Part shown: positions 39,892 to 48,397 of the stretch, one piece after another | How positions within the stretch are numbered: position 1 is the stretch's first letter | Layout: every line of letters starts with the position of its first letter | Assembly (NCBI GenBank): GCA_965207995.1 | Contig: OZ242299.1 | Location: 992,001-1,056,000, forward strand | Direction: 5' to 3' | Origin: DAOUKH01 sp965207995 | GTDB lineage: Bacteria > Chloroflexota > Dehalococcoidia > SHYB01 | Length of the DNA: 64,000 nt | Translations under genes and position numbers: made by a program | The notes under the pieces: model-generated | What the model was told of the DNA's origin: nothing | The model's input: the letters and a program-made list of their open reading frames with translations, nothing else | Databases searched by the model: none

Positions 39892-41043
39892 CTAGCCTCC
39901 AATCCCCGCGCGCTGCAAGATGCGCGGCAACGTCCGCGATGGCGCGTCGGGCCGGACGCGCAGTGTGTTATCCCGCTGCCGGTACTCCGTCTCCACCACG
40001 TGGAACGTCCGCAGCCCATCGAGCGTCACCCTGTCCAGATCGACCGCCGCCGGCACCAAGTCGTCGAAGCGGAGCACGTCCCCGGCCCGCACCCGCCACA
40101 GCGGGCTCTCCGCCCGATCCACGTCCGCCACGAACCCCCGCAGCGTGAAGCCGCCGAACTGCCGCGGCCGGGCCGACGCCGTCAGCCGCGCGTCCCGCAC
40201 CCGCGACGCCGCAGCCGGCGCAACCTCCCGCGCCAGCCGCACCGCTCCCGCCCGGCGGCCGTACCGCCGCCGCGCCTCCTCGTCGCCGGCCAGGCTCGTC
40301 AACGTCGACGCCCCATCCGCGAGATAGTCCGCGTACACGTCGGACACGTAGTCCGACAGCGAGAGATGGAACCGCCACCCCGGTGCGAGGTCGCCCACCG
40401 ACGCCCGCCACGTCACCGACCCCAGGTCGCGCGCCGCCAGATGCGCCTTCCGCTCGTCCCAGATCGCCGCGTACCACGGCGCGCCGTCCGACCCCGACCA
40501 CGAGGCCGCCGCCATCACCGCCTCCTGGCCCGTCTCATTCCGGCCGAATGTTAGCGGCTCCTGTGGCCCGGCGACGGCCGCCGCCGGCCGTCCGATGTGC
40601 GACAGGTCGCGGTCGATCTGCGACGCGGGCAGCCTCGCCAAAACGTCCTTGAACACATCGTCCGCCCGCACCGCGCTCGCGTAGGTGATCCGGCGCGGCG
40701 GGTCGAACGAGTAGTCCAGGTGCGGGAAGTCACCGAGGTTCGCCCAGAACCCCGCGAACCGGACCTCGACGCCACCCTCGCCGAGCGTCGTGTCCTCCTT
40801 CCGGCCTTCCCAGATCAGCCGCGCCCCCTCGTACACGCCCAGCCGGAACCCGAACCGGTCGGTGATCCACGACGTCCACGCCCGCGCCCGGTCCATCGCC
40901 AACACGACCGTGCACGACGCGAAGCCTCCGTGCAGCGCCGTCGAGAACCGCACGTCGCTCGCCGCCGAGGTCAGGTCTTCCAGCACCGTCGAGCTCGTCG
41001 GCCCGTCGAACAGAAGCAGCGTGAGTGATGGTCGATTAGGCAA
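39892..41043 (-). CDS. Phage tail hub-like protein (gp27/endopeptidase-like tail component)
   Basis: A 383-residue beta-rich protein. The N-terminus (LTLLLFDGPTSSTVLEDLTSAASDVRFSTALHGGFASCTVVLAM) and LGVYEGARLIWEGRKEDTTLGEGGVEVRFAGFWANLGD have the domain-swapped barrel pattern of siphophage tail-hub proteins; the middle (AVMAAASWSGSDGAPWYAAIWDERKAHLAARD) fits the same fold, and the C-terminus returns to barrel strands. The assignment rests on pattern and position after the distal-tail-like gene. TTG start overlapping the upstream gene by eight bases. No receptor-binding protein or fibre gene follows. Confidence 0.6.
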   Translation of the reverse strand: MPNRPSLTLLLFDGPTSSTVLEDLTSAASDVRFSTALHGGFASCTVVLAMDRARAWTSWITDRFGFRLGVYEGARLIWEGRKEDTTLGEGGVEVRFAGFWANLGDFPHLDYSFDPPRRITYASAVRADDVFKDVLARLPASQIDRDLSHIGRPAAAVAGPQEPLTFGRNETGQEAVMAAASWSGSDGAPWYAAIWDERKAHLAARDLGSVTWRASVGDLAPGWRFHLSLSDYVSDVYADYLADGASTLTSLAGDEEARRRYGRRAGAVRLAREVAPAAASRVRDARLTASARPRQFGGFTLRGFVADVDRAESPLWRVRAGDVLRFDDLVPAAVDLDRVTLDGLRTFHVVETEYRQRDNTLRVRPDAPSRTLPRILQRAGIGG

Positions 41044-42472
41044 CGTCCCAGTACCTCGGTGTGTAGGATCCGCTGAAGCCGAACGTCACGTTCGGCGCGT
41101 CGTCCCGGAGCACGTAGATACGCGTGCCCCGCGGCGACAATTCGGGCGGACCTCCCACGTAGTCGGCGACCCGCCGCACGTTGTCGCTGCCGTCGAGCAG
41201 ATAAACCTGTCCCCGCGCGCTGCGCGCGTCGAGCAGGATCCGGTCGTCCGCACCCGCTCCCGCGACGATCGCTACGCACTCGTCCGCCGGTAGCAGGAAC
41301 ACGTAGTCGAGGTCCCAAGTCGCGGACGACCGCTGCACCGGGCTCCATGCATCCCGGAGGCCGGCCGTCACCCCCAGCTCCCGCACCGCGAAGGCGCTCC
41401 CTTGGTCCGGCTGAGGGAACGGCGGCAGCCGAAGCTCCCCAAGGTCGAGAAGCTGGAAGGTGTCCAGCGCATCGGGGCCGACGTACGACGCCGGCGACTT
41501 GGCCGCCGCGCCGAACTTCCACCCCACGCCGAAGCCCATCGACCCCGCCGCCGGCTCGCTGAACCGCGCCGCGCCGGTGCGTACCCGCGCCAGCACCCGG
41601 AACAGCCCCTGAGGAAACGACGCGCCCAGATCGAAGGCGAATGTCCAGAGATCGCCCGAGGGGTGCTGGCCCGCGCCCAGGCCCCGCGTCAGCGTGAACC
41701 GCCGGACGGTCCCTCCGCTCGCTGAGGCTTCGGCAACTTCGGAGCCGGCATACGTCCAGCGGCGCTCGTCTCCGACTTGGTCCTCGCGGTCAACCGACTC
41801 CCCCTGACGCCACAGCGTATCGCCTCGCCGCGCGCCCGAGCGCGTTCCCACGAACGTCTTCTTCTCGCCCGTGGCTCCCGAGGGCGTCAGCTTCACCGCC
41901 GCCGGCGCCCGCACGTCGCCCCGGACCCCGGGCGTGTCAACGTAGTTCGGAGAAGACGCCGCCGGATCGTTCGTCAGCGCCGCCGCCCCCAGCTGCACGG
42001 CCGCCGACTCCGCGAACGGCGCGCACACCAGCTCCAGCCGCGCATCTTCGATCCGCGTATTCAGCCCGAGGAACGTCCGCGACCACAACGTCTCCGGGTA
42101 CACCAGCCGCCCGCTCAGCACCCGGAGGACGAAGTCGTTCGTCGCCCCGTCCCAGCGCAGCGTCAGCTTGACGGGGCTCCCGAAGCCGCTCGTCTCCCGC
42201 TCCCGCGCCCGTTCCAGCAACTCCTGGACCTGCCGCACCGCCGCGATCAGATCGTCCTTCGACGCCGCCACAATCTGCAGCCGCACCACAACCTGCCGGT
42301 TCCCGAAGCGCTCCTCGATCAGCCGCTCACCGCCCGACGCCGCCCCGCCGCCGAACACCCGCCGCGCCGTCGGCGGCCCGTGCAGCACCCCGTTCGGCAG
42401 AACCCGGTAGTGGACGCCGCCGGCCAAGTCCGCCACCGCCGTCCCATCGCTCAACTCGACCTTGTACGCCAT
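41036..42472 (-). CDS. Phage distal tail protein-like
   Basis: A 478-residue protein. The first 180 residues (YKVELSDGTAVADLAGGVHYRVLPNG, RFGNRQVVVRLQIVAASKDDLIAAVRQVQELLERA, VKLTLRWDG, FLGLNTRIEDARLELVCAPFAE) match the general plan of distal-tail (Dit) N-domains. The rest is a beta-sandwich rich in aromatic residues that may be a carbohydrate-binding insertion, as many Dit proteins carry. Starts with a good AAGGAGG site in front of the ATG. The tail tube-like and 61-residue genes lie upstream, so the order tube, tape-measure slot, Dit, hub is that of a siphophage. Confidence 0.65.
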   Translation of the reverse strand: MAYKVELSDGTAVADLAGGVHYRVLPNGVLHGPPTARRVFGGGAASGGERLIEERFGNRQVVVRLQIVAASKDDLIAAVRQVQELLERARERETSGFGSPVKLTLRWDGATNDFVLRVLSGRLVYPETLWSRTFLGLNTRIEDARLELVCAPFAESAAVQLGAAALTNDPAASSPNYVDTPGVRGDVRAPAAVKLTPSGATGEKKTFVGTRSGARRGDTLWRQGESVDREDQVGDERRWTYAGSEVAEASASGGTVRRFTLTRGLGAGQHPSGDLWTFAFDLGASFPQGLFRVLARVRTGAARFSEPAAGSMGFGVGWKFGAAAKSPASYVGPDALDTFQLLDLGELRLPPFPQPDQGSAFAVRELGVTAGLRDAWSPVQRSSATWDLDYVFLLPADECVAIVAGAGADDRILLDARSARGQVYLLDGSDNVRRVADYVGGPPELSPRGTRIYVLRDDAPNVTFGFSGSYTPRYWDVA

Positions 42473-42516
42473 GACTCCATCACCTCCTTGAATCTCCCCC
42501 CTCTGCGGCCATCCTC

Positions 42517-42620
42517 AAACCCCCCTCCCTCTGGGAGGGACTGAGGGCGGGCCGCGGAGCGCAGCGAACGCACGTGCTCCCCCTATCTCGCTGGGAGAGG
42601 GTTAGGGTGAGGGCGGGGCG
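42517..42620 (+). repeat. Intergenic repeats (families D and E)
   Basis: Family D at 42517-42553 and family E at 42579-42620 (CTCGCTGGGAGAGGGTTAGG then GTGAGGGCGGGG) in the gap between the Dit-like gene and the 61-residue gene. Confidence 0.87.
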
Positions 42621-42668
42621 CGGGGAGGGGCGCGCCACGTCAAACGAAGCGCGCCGCCTGCATGCCCC

Positions 42669-42854
42669 TTAGCCCGCTGTGTCTGTCCGGAAGCGCCGGG
42701 CCTCGTCGATCGCCGCCGCCACGCTCGCCTCCACACGCTCCGCGATCACCGCCAGCGCCTCCTCCGTCACCAGCCCGCTCACGTTGATCGTCACCTGCAC
42801 CGCGGGCACGCCCGTCCCGACTCGTTCAGATAGCGCCTCTTCTGCGTTGGCCAT
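42669..42854 (-). CDS. 61-residue protein in tape-measure position
   Basis: Begins MANAEEALSERVGTG, preceded by a GGAGG site, so it is a genuine start and not a broken tail of a longer frame. The rest (VQVTINVSGLVTEEALAVIAERVEASVAAAIDEARR) resembles the C-terminal end of siphophage tape-measure proteins, which often close with a V-x-V-x-V-x-G strand and an acidic/basic helix. A tape measure is normally 500-2000 residues and sets tail length. Here the slot between tail tube and Dit genes holds only this protein, so it may be a relic, a replacement or a chaperone-like piece. Confidence 0.6.
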   Translation of the reverse strand: MANAEEALSERVGTGVPAVQVTINVSGLVTEEALAVIAERVEASVAAAIDEARRFRTDTAG

Positions 42855-42863
42855 CAATGCCTC

Positions 42864-43289
42864 CTATACGAATGCCCCAACATCGACGCCGCCCTCGACC
42901 GCGAACTCCGCCCGGAAGCGCGCCTCCCGCGACGCCGGCGCGTCGACCTCCAGCCGCGCACACCACGCCGTTCCCGAGTACCGCACCGCACCGGAGGCGC
43001 CGCCCGCGGGGCCGAACTCGAACGACACCGCCTCCCCCTTCGACCGCACCATCCCCAGCACCGGCGCCGACCCGGTGAGCGGCGTGTCGTCCCAATCGCC
43101 CTCGACGACGAACCGCACCGCCTCCTCGCCCCGCGCGAATGCCGGCCCCTGCGTCAGCGACGTCACATCCAGCACGGGCGCCGCGCCCGGCAGCCCCCGC
43201 ACCCCCGCCACCGACGCCGAAATATCCCGCACCACCCCGCCGCCATCCCCAATCCGAAACACCGCCCCCTGCCCATGCGCCTTGCCCAT
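42864..43289 (-). CDS. Phage major tail tube-like protein
   Basis: A 141-residue protein with the plan of siphophage tail-tube subunits: VFRIGDGGGVVRDISASVAGVRGLPGAAPVLDVTSL, a VEGDWDD strand, FEFGPAGGASGAVRYSGTAWCARLEVDAPASREARFRAEFAVEG and a short closing strand. The DVTSL then fold-closing RYSGTAW pair is typical of tail-tube or neck proteins. It precedes the 61-residue protein by nine bases. Support is structural pattern plus position; the exact family name cannot be confirmed by reading alone. Confidence 0.68.
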   Translation of the reverse strand: MGKAHGQGAVFRIGDGGGVVRDISASVAGVRGLPGAAPVLDVTSLTQGPAFARGEEAVRFVVEGDWDDTPLTGSAPVLGMVRSKGEAVSFEFGPAGGASGAVRYSGTAWCARLEVDAPASREARFRAEFAVEGGVDVGAFV

Positions 43290-43309
43290 GAAGAAACTCC
43301 TTCCGTCTT

Positions 43310-43490
43310 CTGCAGGGGCGCTTCGCGAAGCGCCCGTCCCCCCTCAACCGGAGTCGTGACGCAAACAACCCCCTCTGGGAGAGCACCCCTTAAACCTCCC
43401 TGGGAGGGACTGAGGGCGGGTAGGGGCGGGGCGTGGAGGTCCCTTCTTTCCTCTTCTCCCGTGGGGAGAAGATTGAGATGAGGGGCCCCC
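43310..43490 (+). repeat. Cluster of intergenic repeats (families C, D, B)
   Basis: The 322-base gap holds family C at 43310-43340 (GCTTCGCGAAGC core), a shortened D at 43391-43420 and B at 43450-43490. The remaining 120 bases lead into the plus-strand CopG-like gene; a weak promoter may be in GTTATCC at 43571. Confidence 0.87.
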
Positions 43491-43611
43491 TGCCAACCGC
43501 CAACGGCCCTCGCAACCCACCAGCCTCGCGAGCCTTCGCTCCCTCCGCCCTTGCCCCGCCGCCGGCCGGCGTTATCCTTTGTGACAACGCAAGAACCGAC
43601 GGAGATCGCCC

Positions 43612-43860
43612 GTGGCCAGGACCACCATTACCTTCTCCCTCCCCGCTGAACTGTCCGCCCGCCTCGACCAGGCCGTGCGGCAAGAAGGGCGCACCCGCAG
43701 CGCGCTCCTCCGCGACGCTCTCCTTCGCTACATCGAAGAATCCGAGTGGCAGCGCGTCCTCGACTACGGTGAGCTGCACGCTAGGGAGCGGGGCATCGCC
43801 CCAGCCGATGTGGAAGCCTTGGTCGACGACTACCGCGCGGGGGCATCGCCTTCGACCTAG
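43612..43860 (+). CDS. CopG-family ribbon-helix-helix protein, opposite strand to virion genes
   Basis: An 82-residue DNA-binding protein: RTTITFSLPAELSARLDQAVRQEGRTRSALLRDALLRYIEE is a CopG/ParD-like ribbon-helix-helix domain, followed by a 35-residue tail (VLDYGELHARERGIAPADVEALVDDYRAG). GTG start. It is the only plus-strand gene inside the virion module and its stop overlaps the stop of the facing gene by a few bases. No toxin partner is adjacent. It may be an antitoxin remnant or a local repressor, a so-called moron gene. Confidence 0.85.
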   Translation: MARTTITFSLPAELSARLDQAVRQEGRTRSALLRDALLRYIEESEWQRVLDYGELHARERGIAPADVEALVDDYRAGASPST

Positions 43861-44261
43861 CCCGCCTCCCGCACCACGACGATGAAGTCGGCGGCGGCGT
43901 AGACCCCGCCCGCGACCTTCCGCCGCCCGACATGCTCCACGCGCACCACCCGCGCGTAGTCCGCCGCCCCGTCCAGGTCGCCGTCGACAGCGGCGCGCAC
44001 CGACGACTTGCCGCCGCCTTCCAGATACGCGCTCAGCCGCTCCATCGCCTCCGGCGCGTCCCAGCCGTGGACCAGCAACGTCAGCCGCAGCGTCCACGCC
44101 GTGCTAGACGCCGCATACGACCGTCCGTACTCCCCGTCCACGCCCGCCACCGCCACCGCGGGCAGCTCATTCACCCGCTCCGGCATCGACCGGTGCACCC
44201 GCAGCCCGCCGATCGTGCCCAACCGGCCTTCGATCCCCGTCAACACATCCGCCAACGACAT
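43857..44261 (-). CDS. Phage tail terminator/completion-like protein
   Basis: A 134-residue protein between the connector and tail-tube-like genes. MSLADVLTGIEGRLGTIGGLRVHRSMPERVNELPAVAVAG and WTLRLTLLVHGWDAPEAMERLSAYLEGGGKSSVRAAVDGDLDG follow the alpha-beta plan of tail terminator proteins (the GIEGRL...P..V start, the five-stranded sheet and the GKSSVRAAVDG element are commonly seen in this slot). Starts at an ATG with weak ribosome-site support; upstream extension runs into repeat sequence. Head-closure (gp15-like) genes that often precede it are not seen. Confidence 0.6.
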   Translation of the reverse strand: MSLADVLTGIEGRLGTIGGLRVHRSMPERVNELPAVAVAGVDGEYGRSYAASSTAWTLRLTLLVHGWDAPEAMERLSAYLEGGGKSSVRAAVDGDLDGAADYARVVRVEHVGRRKVAGGVYAAADFIVVVREAG

Positions 44262-44363
44262 AGCACTCTTTCTCCGTCCGCTCCCTATCTCCCCCGCCAC
44301 GCGCGGTCGAGACGACAGGGGCGGGGTATCACCTGAACCTCCCCCGCAGGGGGAGCACCTTAA

Positions 44364-44400
44364 ACCTCTCCCCCTCTGGGGGAGACTGAGAGAGGGTCGG
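44364..44400 (+). repeat. Intergenic repeat, family A (short form)
   Basis: A family A copy lacking most of its GC palindrome tail, in the 154-base gap between connector and terminator-like genes. A partial mirror (CCCCCGCAGGGGG) precedes it at 44341. Confidence 0.85.
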
Positions 44401-44415
44401 GGTGGGGCGCGCCCC

Positions 44416-45225
44416 TCACACCGACGCCAACGGAATCCGCCGGAAAGGCCGCACCAGCATCCGCGCGTCCGGGTCCAGCCCCGCGCTCACCGCGCCCTCG
44501 ACCGGCGCCTCCGCCAGACCGAAGTCCCGCCGGCGCCACAGCCGCGACGCCTGGATGAAGCACGCCTCGACGATCGGCCGCGGATAGCGGAAGACCCGCA
44601 CCTCGACCCCGGCCTCGTGCGCAGCCGCCTCCGTCCCGTTGACCCCGCGCTCGACGATCATCCCATCCTCGGAGACCGCCTCGACGTACACCTGCTCCTC
44701 GCCGATCAGCAGCGTCCGGCCCGCGCCGACCTCCGCGCCCCCGTTCAGCGCGAGCGTGACGTCCTGCGCTCCGAGCGCGCCATCGAGCGTCGCGCCGGCG
44801 TCGTCCAACTCCTCCGAGAAGCCCCACGACCCCGCGATCCGCACCGCCTTCATCCCACCGTGGTCGAGGACGCCGTTGGCGAAGTCGCGCCGCGCTCCCC
44901 ACGGCGTCCCCGCCACCGCGTGCTTCGGAAAGCCGTTGTACGGCAGCAGCTCGAAGTCGGCCGCCGCCCACGCCTCGCCCCACCCGGCCCCGTTCCCGCC
45001 GGTGTGAAGGGCATCGATCGAGAGCAGGTCGGCGTCCAGCAGCAGCGGGCTCGGCGAGCCGTCGAAGTAGCGGGTCTCCACCCGCGCGTAGAAGAACCGG
45101 TCGGCGTAGGCGTCAATCGCCCGGCTCGCATGCTCCAGCAGCGCCAAGATCAGCGCATCGCCATCGCCGCCCGTGATGCTCAGCCGCCGCTTGAACGTCG
45201 CCACATCGCAATAAACATTCGCCAT
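44416..45225 (-). CDS. Phage head-tail connector-like protein (gp6-like)
   Basis: A 269-residue protein. The N-terminal helical part (CDVATFKRRLSITGGDGDALILALLEHASRAIDAYADRFFYAR) is the pattern of HK97 gp6-like connectors, which form the ring between portal and tail. The central region is beta-rich (LLIGEEQVYVEAVSEDGMIVERGVNGTEAAAHEAG resembles a phage-type beta-hairpin insert) and the end IVEACFIQASRLWRRRD is again helical. It is longer than ordinary gp6 (about 110 residues) because of the middle insert. Start supported by AAGAAGG. Confidence 0.7.
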   Translation of the reverse strand: MANVYCDVATFKRRLSITGGDGDALILALLEHASRAIDAYADRFFYARVETRYFDGSPSPLLLDADLLSIDALHTGGNGAGWGEAWAAADFELLPYNGFPKHAVAGTPWGARRDFANGVLDHGGMKAVRIAGSWGFSEELDDAGATLDGALGAQDVTLALNGGAEVGAGRTLLIGEEQVYVEAVSEDGMIVERGVNGTEAAAHEAGVEVRVFRYPRPIVEACFIQASRLWRRRDFGLAEAPVEGAVSAGLDPDARMLVRPFRRIPLASV

Positions 45226-45295
45226 AGAACAACCTTCTTTCTTGCCTTGGACCGGAGACCTTTGCACAACCGCCGAAGCCGTCGGCGGGCCGTCC

Positions 45296-45631
45296 ATGTA
45301 GGGGCAACCCTCGTGGTTGCCCAGGGGTGCCGGTGGGGTCTTCTCCCCTCCGGCCTCTCCCCCTCTGGGAGAGATTTGAGAGAGGGCACGCGCCCGCAGG
45401 GCGCGCTCCGGCCTCTTCTCCCCACGGGAGAAGATTGAGATGAGGGGCCCCGCACCGACCGCCAGCGGTCAGCGAAGGGCGCCCCTCCTACACGGCCGCC
45501 CCCCAAACCTCCCTCCCTCTGGGAGGGAATGAGGGCGGGCCGGGGCGGGGAGAGGAGGTCCCCTCCGGAACCTCCCCTCCCGTACGGACGCCTTAAACCT
45601 CCCTCCCCCCGGGAGGGACTGAGGGCGGGCC
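45296..45631 (+). repeat. Cluster of intergenic repeats (families C, A, B, D, D)
   Basis: The 411-base gap between capsid and connector genes is almost wholly repeats: C at 45296-45322 (GCAACCCTCGTGGTTGC core), A at 45353-45406, B at 45411-45453, and D twice, at 45504-45541 and 45593-45631. No gene is seen in it. Confidence 0.9.
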
Positions 45632-45636
45632 CGCCC

Positions 45637-47040
45637 CTACACCCCGGTGATGTTGTACGCCAGCGCCGCGTGCTTCGCCGACGCCCGCGCGCCGCGCGCC
45701 GTCAGCGCCATCCGGAAGCTCACCACCATCTTGATCTGCGTCCGGTCGATGTCCCGCTCCGTCTCGATCAACATCTCCCGGCGGAAGCCGTGGAACCAGC
45801 CTTGGCGGTTCACCGCGAGGAGCCGGCCCCGGTCGCTCCCGTTGCCCGCGTCCGTGACCTTGCCGTCCGCGTCCGCGACGCCCATCACGCCGCTCACCAG
45901 GTACGGCACGCCGTAGACCTGCGCCAGCTGCCCCGACCGGATCGCCGCCGACGGCCCCAGCTTGTCCACCGTCACCACCTCGGAGAGCGCGATGGCCTGC
46001 AGCCAAGTCCGCGTGTCGCTGATGAACACCACGTCCGGGCTCACCGCGTTGTTGCCGCCGGACGGGTTCAACGCGTACTTCTCCATCTTCGCCAGGACGT
46101 TCTTGAACACCGCCGCCGAGAGCGCCCCGTTGACGTTGATCGCCTGCCCGGTGTTGTCCACCAGCGGCAGGTGCAGCAGCCCGTCGCCGCCGCCGTACAG
46201 GTAGCGGCTGCTCGTCGCCAGCTGCGCCCCGTCGGCCACGATGGAGTTCTGCCGCGTCGAGTCCGCCTGCAGCAGGAGGTCGTCGATCGTCTCCGCCGTG
46301 TTCCGCGCGAAGACCTCGCGCACCGCCGGCAGCATCGCCAGCACCGCGTCCTCGTCCAGCTCGTACGACCACGCCGTCATCGCCTTGACGCCGCCCGCGC
46401 TCAGCGTGCTCTTGCTCGTCGCCAGGTCCGTCGCCGTCCCCGCCGCGTTCTCCGACGCCTTGTAGAACGTCACGTCGCCCAGCTCCAGCGGGATGTCGAA
46501 CGGGTTCGTCGGCATGTTGATCCGCGGCAGGAACGACGAGATCACCGTGCTCAAATGCACGTCGCGCCAGATCTCCGACGCCATGCCCTCGGGCACCACC
46601 TCGTCGCCCGTCCCCGCGGTCACGCTGTCCAGCGCCCGCTTCATCCCTTCCCAGCCGGGACGCTCCGCCGCGACCCGGTTCGCCCTGCGGTGGCTCCCCA
46701 GCCACAGATGCGGCTCGCCCTGCGGGTCGTGGCGCGCGTCCATCATGAACACCGCCCGGCCCTTGCCGTCCTCCGACGCCTCCCGCAGCGCCTTGACGAT
46801 CGACAGGTCGAAGTGCGTCAGCCCGTCGTACTTGCCGCCGCGCACCGTCCCCCGCTCCTCCTCGCCGAACAGCGGACGCCGCCGCACCTCGTCCATCCGC
46901 CCCAAGTCCTTCCGCACCGACTCCGTCAGCCGGTCCATCTCCTCCCGCGTCACGAACGACTCCGCCCGCTCCCGCAGAAAGTCCCGCGCCTCCGCGATCC
47001 CCCGGATCGCCTCTTCGATCTCAGCCGTGCTATACGTCAT
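45637..47040 (-). CDS. HK97-family major capsid protein
   Basis: A 467-residue major capsid protein. The first 110 residues form the charged helical delta-domain that acts as scaffold (TAEIEEAIRGIAEARDFLRERAESFVTREEMDRLTESVRKDL); then come the N-arm and the HK97 body: VPEGMASEIWRDVHLSTVISSFLPRINMPTNPFDIPLE, FYKASENAAGTATDLATSKSTL, AWSYELDEDAVLAMLPAVREVFARNTAETIDDLLLQAD, VVFISDTRTWLQAI, the P-loop-side YGVPYLVSGVMGV and the C-terminal FRMALTARGARASAKHAAL. The delta-domain would be removed by the protease encoded upstream. Start supported by AAGGAG; an upstream extension is repeat-derived. Confidence 0.9.
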   Translation of the reverse strand: MTYSTAEIEEAIRGIAEARDFLRERAESFVTREEMDRLTESVRKDLGRMDEVRRRPLFGEEERGTVRGGKYDGLTHFDLSIVKALREASEDGKGRAVFMMDARHDPQGEPHLWLGSHRRANRVAAERPGWEGMKRALDSVTAGTGDEVVPEGMASEIWRDVHLSTVISSFLPRINMPTNPFDIPLELGDVTFYKASENAAGTATDLATSKSTLSAGGVKAMTAWSYELDEDAVLAMLPAVREVFARNTAETIDDLLLQADSTRQNSIVADGAQLATSSRYLYGGGDGLLHLPLVDNTGQAINVNGALSAAVFKNVLAKMEKYALNPSGGNNAVSPDVVFISDTRTWLQAIALSEVVTVDKLGPSAAIRSGQLAQVYGVPYLVSGVMGVADADGKVTDAGNGSDRGRLLAVNRQGWFHGFRREMLIETERDIDRTQIKMVVSFRMALTARGARASAKHAALAYNITGV

Positions 47041-47096
47041 CTCCAACTCCTTCCTTGATCTGAATGAATGAATCGCCGCGCCCGAAGGCCGCCCCC

Positions 47097-47370
47097 TAAA
47101 CCTCCCTCCCTCTGGGAGGGGCTGAGGGCGGGCCCCTCCGGAACCTCTTCTCCCTCCCCTGTAGGGGCGCGTCGCGACGCGCCCCTCCCCATCCGCTGCC
47201 AACTCTGTCCGTCGCGACCAACCCAATCCGCCGCCGCGGTCAAAACCTCTCCCCCTCTGGGGGAGATTTGAGAGAGGGCACGCGCCCGCAGGGCGCGCCG
47301 GTGGGGCAGGGGCCGGGCGGTCTTCCCTCTTCTCCCTCCCCTGTAGGGGCGCGTCGCGACGCGCCCGTCC
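47097..47370 (+). repeat. Cluster of intergenic repeats (families D, C, A, C)
   Basis: The 369-base gap between protease and capsid genes holds D at 47097-47132, C at 47155-47190 and 47336-47370 (both with GCGTCGCGACGC core) and A at 47246-47300. A 17-base segment, CCAATCCGCCGCCGCGG at 47223-47239, recurs at 48297-48313, so the C-spacer-A block is shared by two gaps. Confidence 0.9.
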
Positions 47371-47409
47371 TCATCACCGCCAACGGCCCTCAAAGGCCGC
47401 CGACCCTCC

Positions 47410-48201
47410 CTACCCCACCAACTCCCGGGCCGCCGACGCCGCACGCGCCAGCGCCTCCCGCAAACCTTCATCGGCCGTGTCGCCGCCGTCGACGCGCCCC
47501 GGCTCCCCGCCGAGGATCTCCCCGATCTCCCCCGCGATCCGCTCCAACCGCCGCCGCAGGCGCGGCGACTCCGCCCCCCGCGCGCCCAGCCGCGACCGCA
47601 GGTAGTCCCACTGATCGTCCAGCTCCTGCGCCAAGACGTGCACGCCGGGGTGCCGGACGCTGCCCCTCCGGCCTTCCGGCCCGTCGAGCAGGTCCTCGAA
47701 CCCCAGCGACCGCATACCCGCCGCATACAGCTCGCGGCTCGCGCCGGGGTCCGCCGGCACCGGCACCAGACTCCACTCCAGGAGCTCCGTGCGCCGGTGA
47801 CGCACCCCCCGGCCCCGGCCCAGCGGCTCCGCCTCCAGACTCTCCCAGCCGATCGACGCCGACCGCAGGAAGCCGCGGTCCCACGCGTTCTCCACCCGCC
47901 GGGCGAACGGGTCGTCCGGCAGGAACTCGAACTCCGCGTCGATCCCCGACGCGCTCCGGTCCAGCCGCAGGGTCCGCCCGATGGGAAGCCCCGCCGATGG
48001 CGTCCGGCCCGCATAGTCGTGGGCCCACAGCACCACCGGATTCCGCAGATAGTTCGTCACCTCCATCCCCTCGGGGTCCACCACGTCGCCGTCCCGCGCC
48101 GCCGCACCCGTCATGATCCTCACCCGCCGCGACCGCCCCGAGCTCCCCACCGCCTCGATCGGGAAACATCCATGCACCGCCGCCGAAGACACCGTCGTCA
48201 T
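47410..48201 (-). CDS. HK97-family prohead protease
   Basis: A 263-residue serine protease of the phage prohead (U35/S78) family. The catalytic His is in PVVLWAHDYAGRTPSAGLPIG and the catalytic Ser in GFLRSASIGWE; the last third (LGARGAESPRLRRRLERIAGEIGEIL) is a charged helical tail probably cut off during maturation. It would trim the capsid delta-domain. It lies between portal and capsid genes, the standard order. Start is the ATG of MTTVSSAAVHG. Confidence 0.9.
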   Translation of the reverse strand: MTTVSSAAVHGCFPIEAVGSSGRSRRVRIMTGAAARDGDVVDPEGMEVTNYLRNPVVLWAHDYAGRTPSAGLPIGRTLRLDRSASGIDAEFEFLPDDPFARRVENAWDRGFLRSASIGWESLEAEPLGRGRGVRHRRTELLEWSLVPVPADPGASRELYAAGMRSLGFEDLLDGPEGRRGSVRHPGVHVLAQELDDQWDYLRSRLGARGAESPRLRRRLERIAGEIGEILGGEPGRVDGGDTADEGLREALARAASAARELVG

Positions 48202-48228
48202 CCAAATCTCCCTTCTCTTGTTGCCGCC

Positions 48229-48389
48229 TCCCCTGTAGGGGCGCGTCGCGACGCGCCCGCCCCCATCCACCACCAACCCCACCGGAGCCCGCCTATCCAA
48301 TCCGCCGCCGCGGCTAAAGCCTCTCCCCCTCTGGGGGAGATTAGAGAGAGGGTGCGCGCCGCCAGGCGCGCGGGCGCCCGCAGGGCGCC
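48229..48389 (+). repeat. Intergenic repeats (families C and A)
   Basis: C at 48229-48264 (GCGTCGCGACGC core) and A with a long GC tail at 48319-48389, separated by a spacer that ends in the 17-mer shared with the preceding gap. Confidence 0.9.
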
Positions 48390-48397
48390 TCCGCCCC

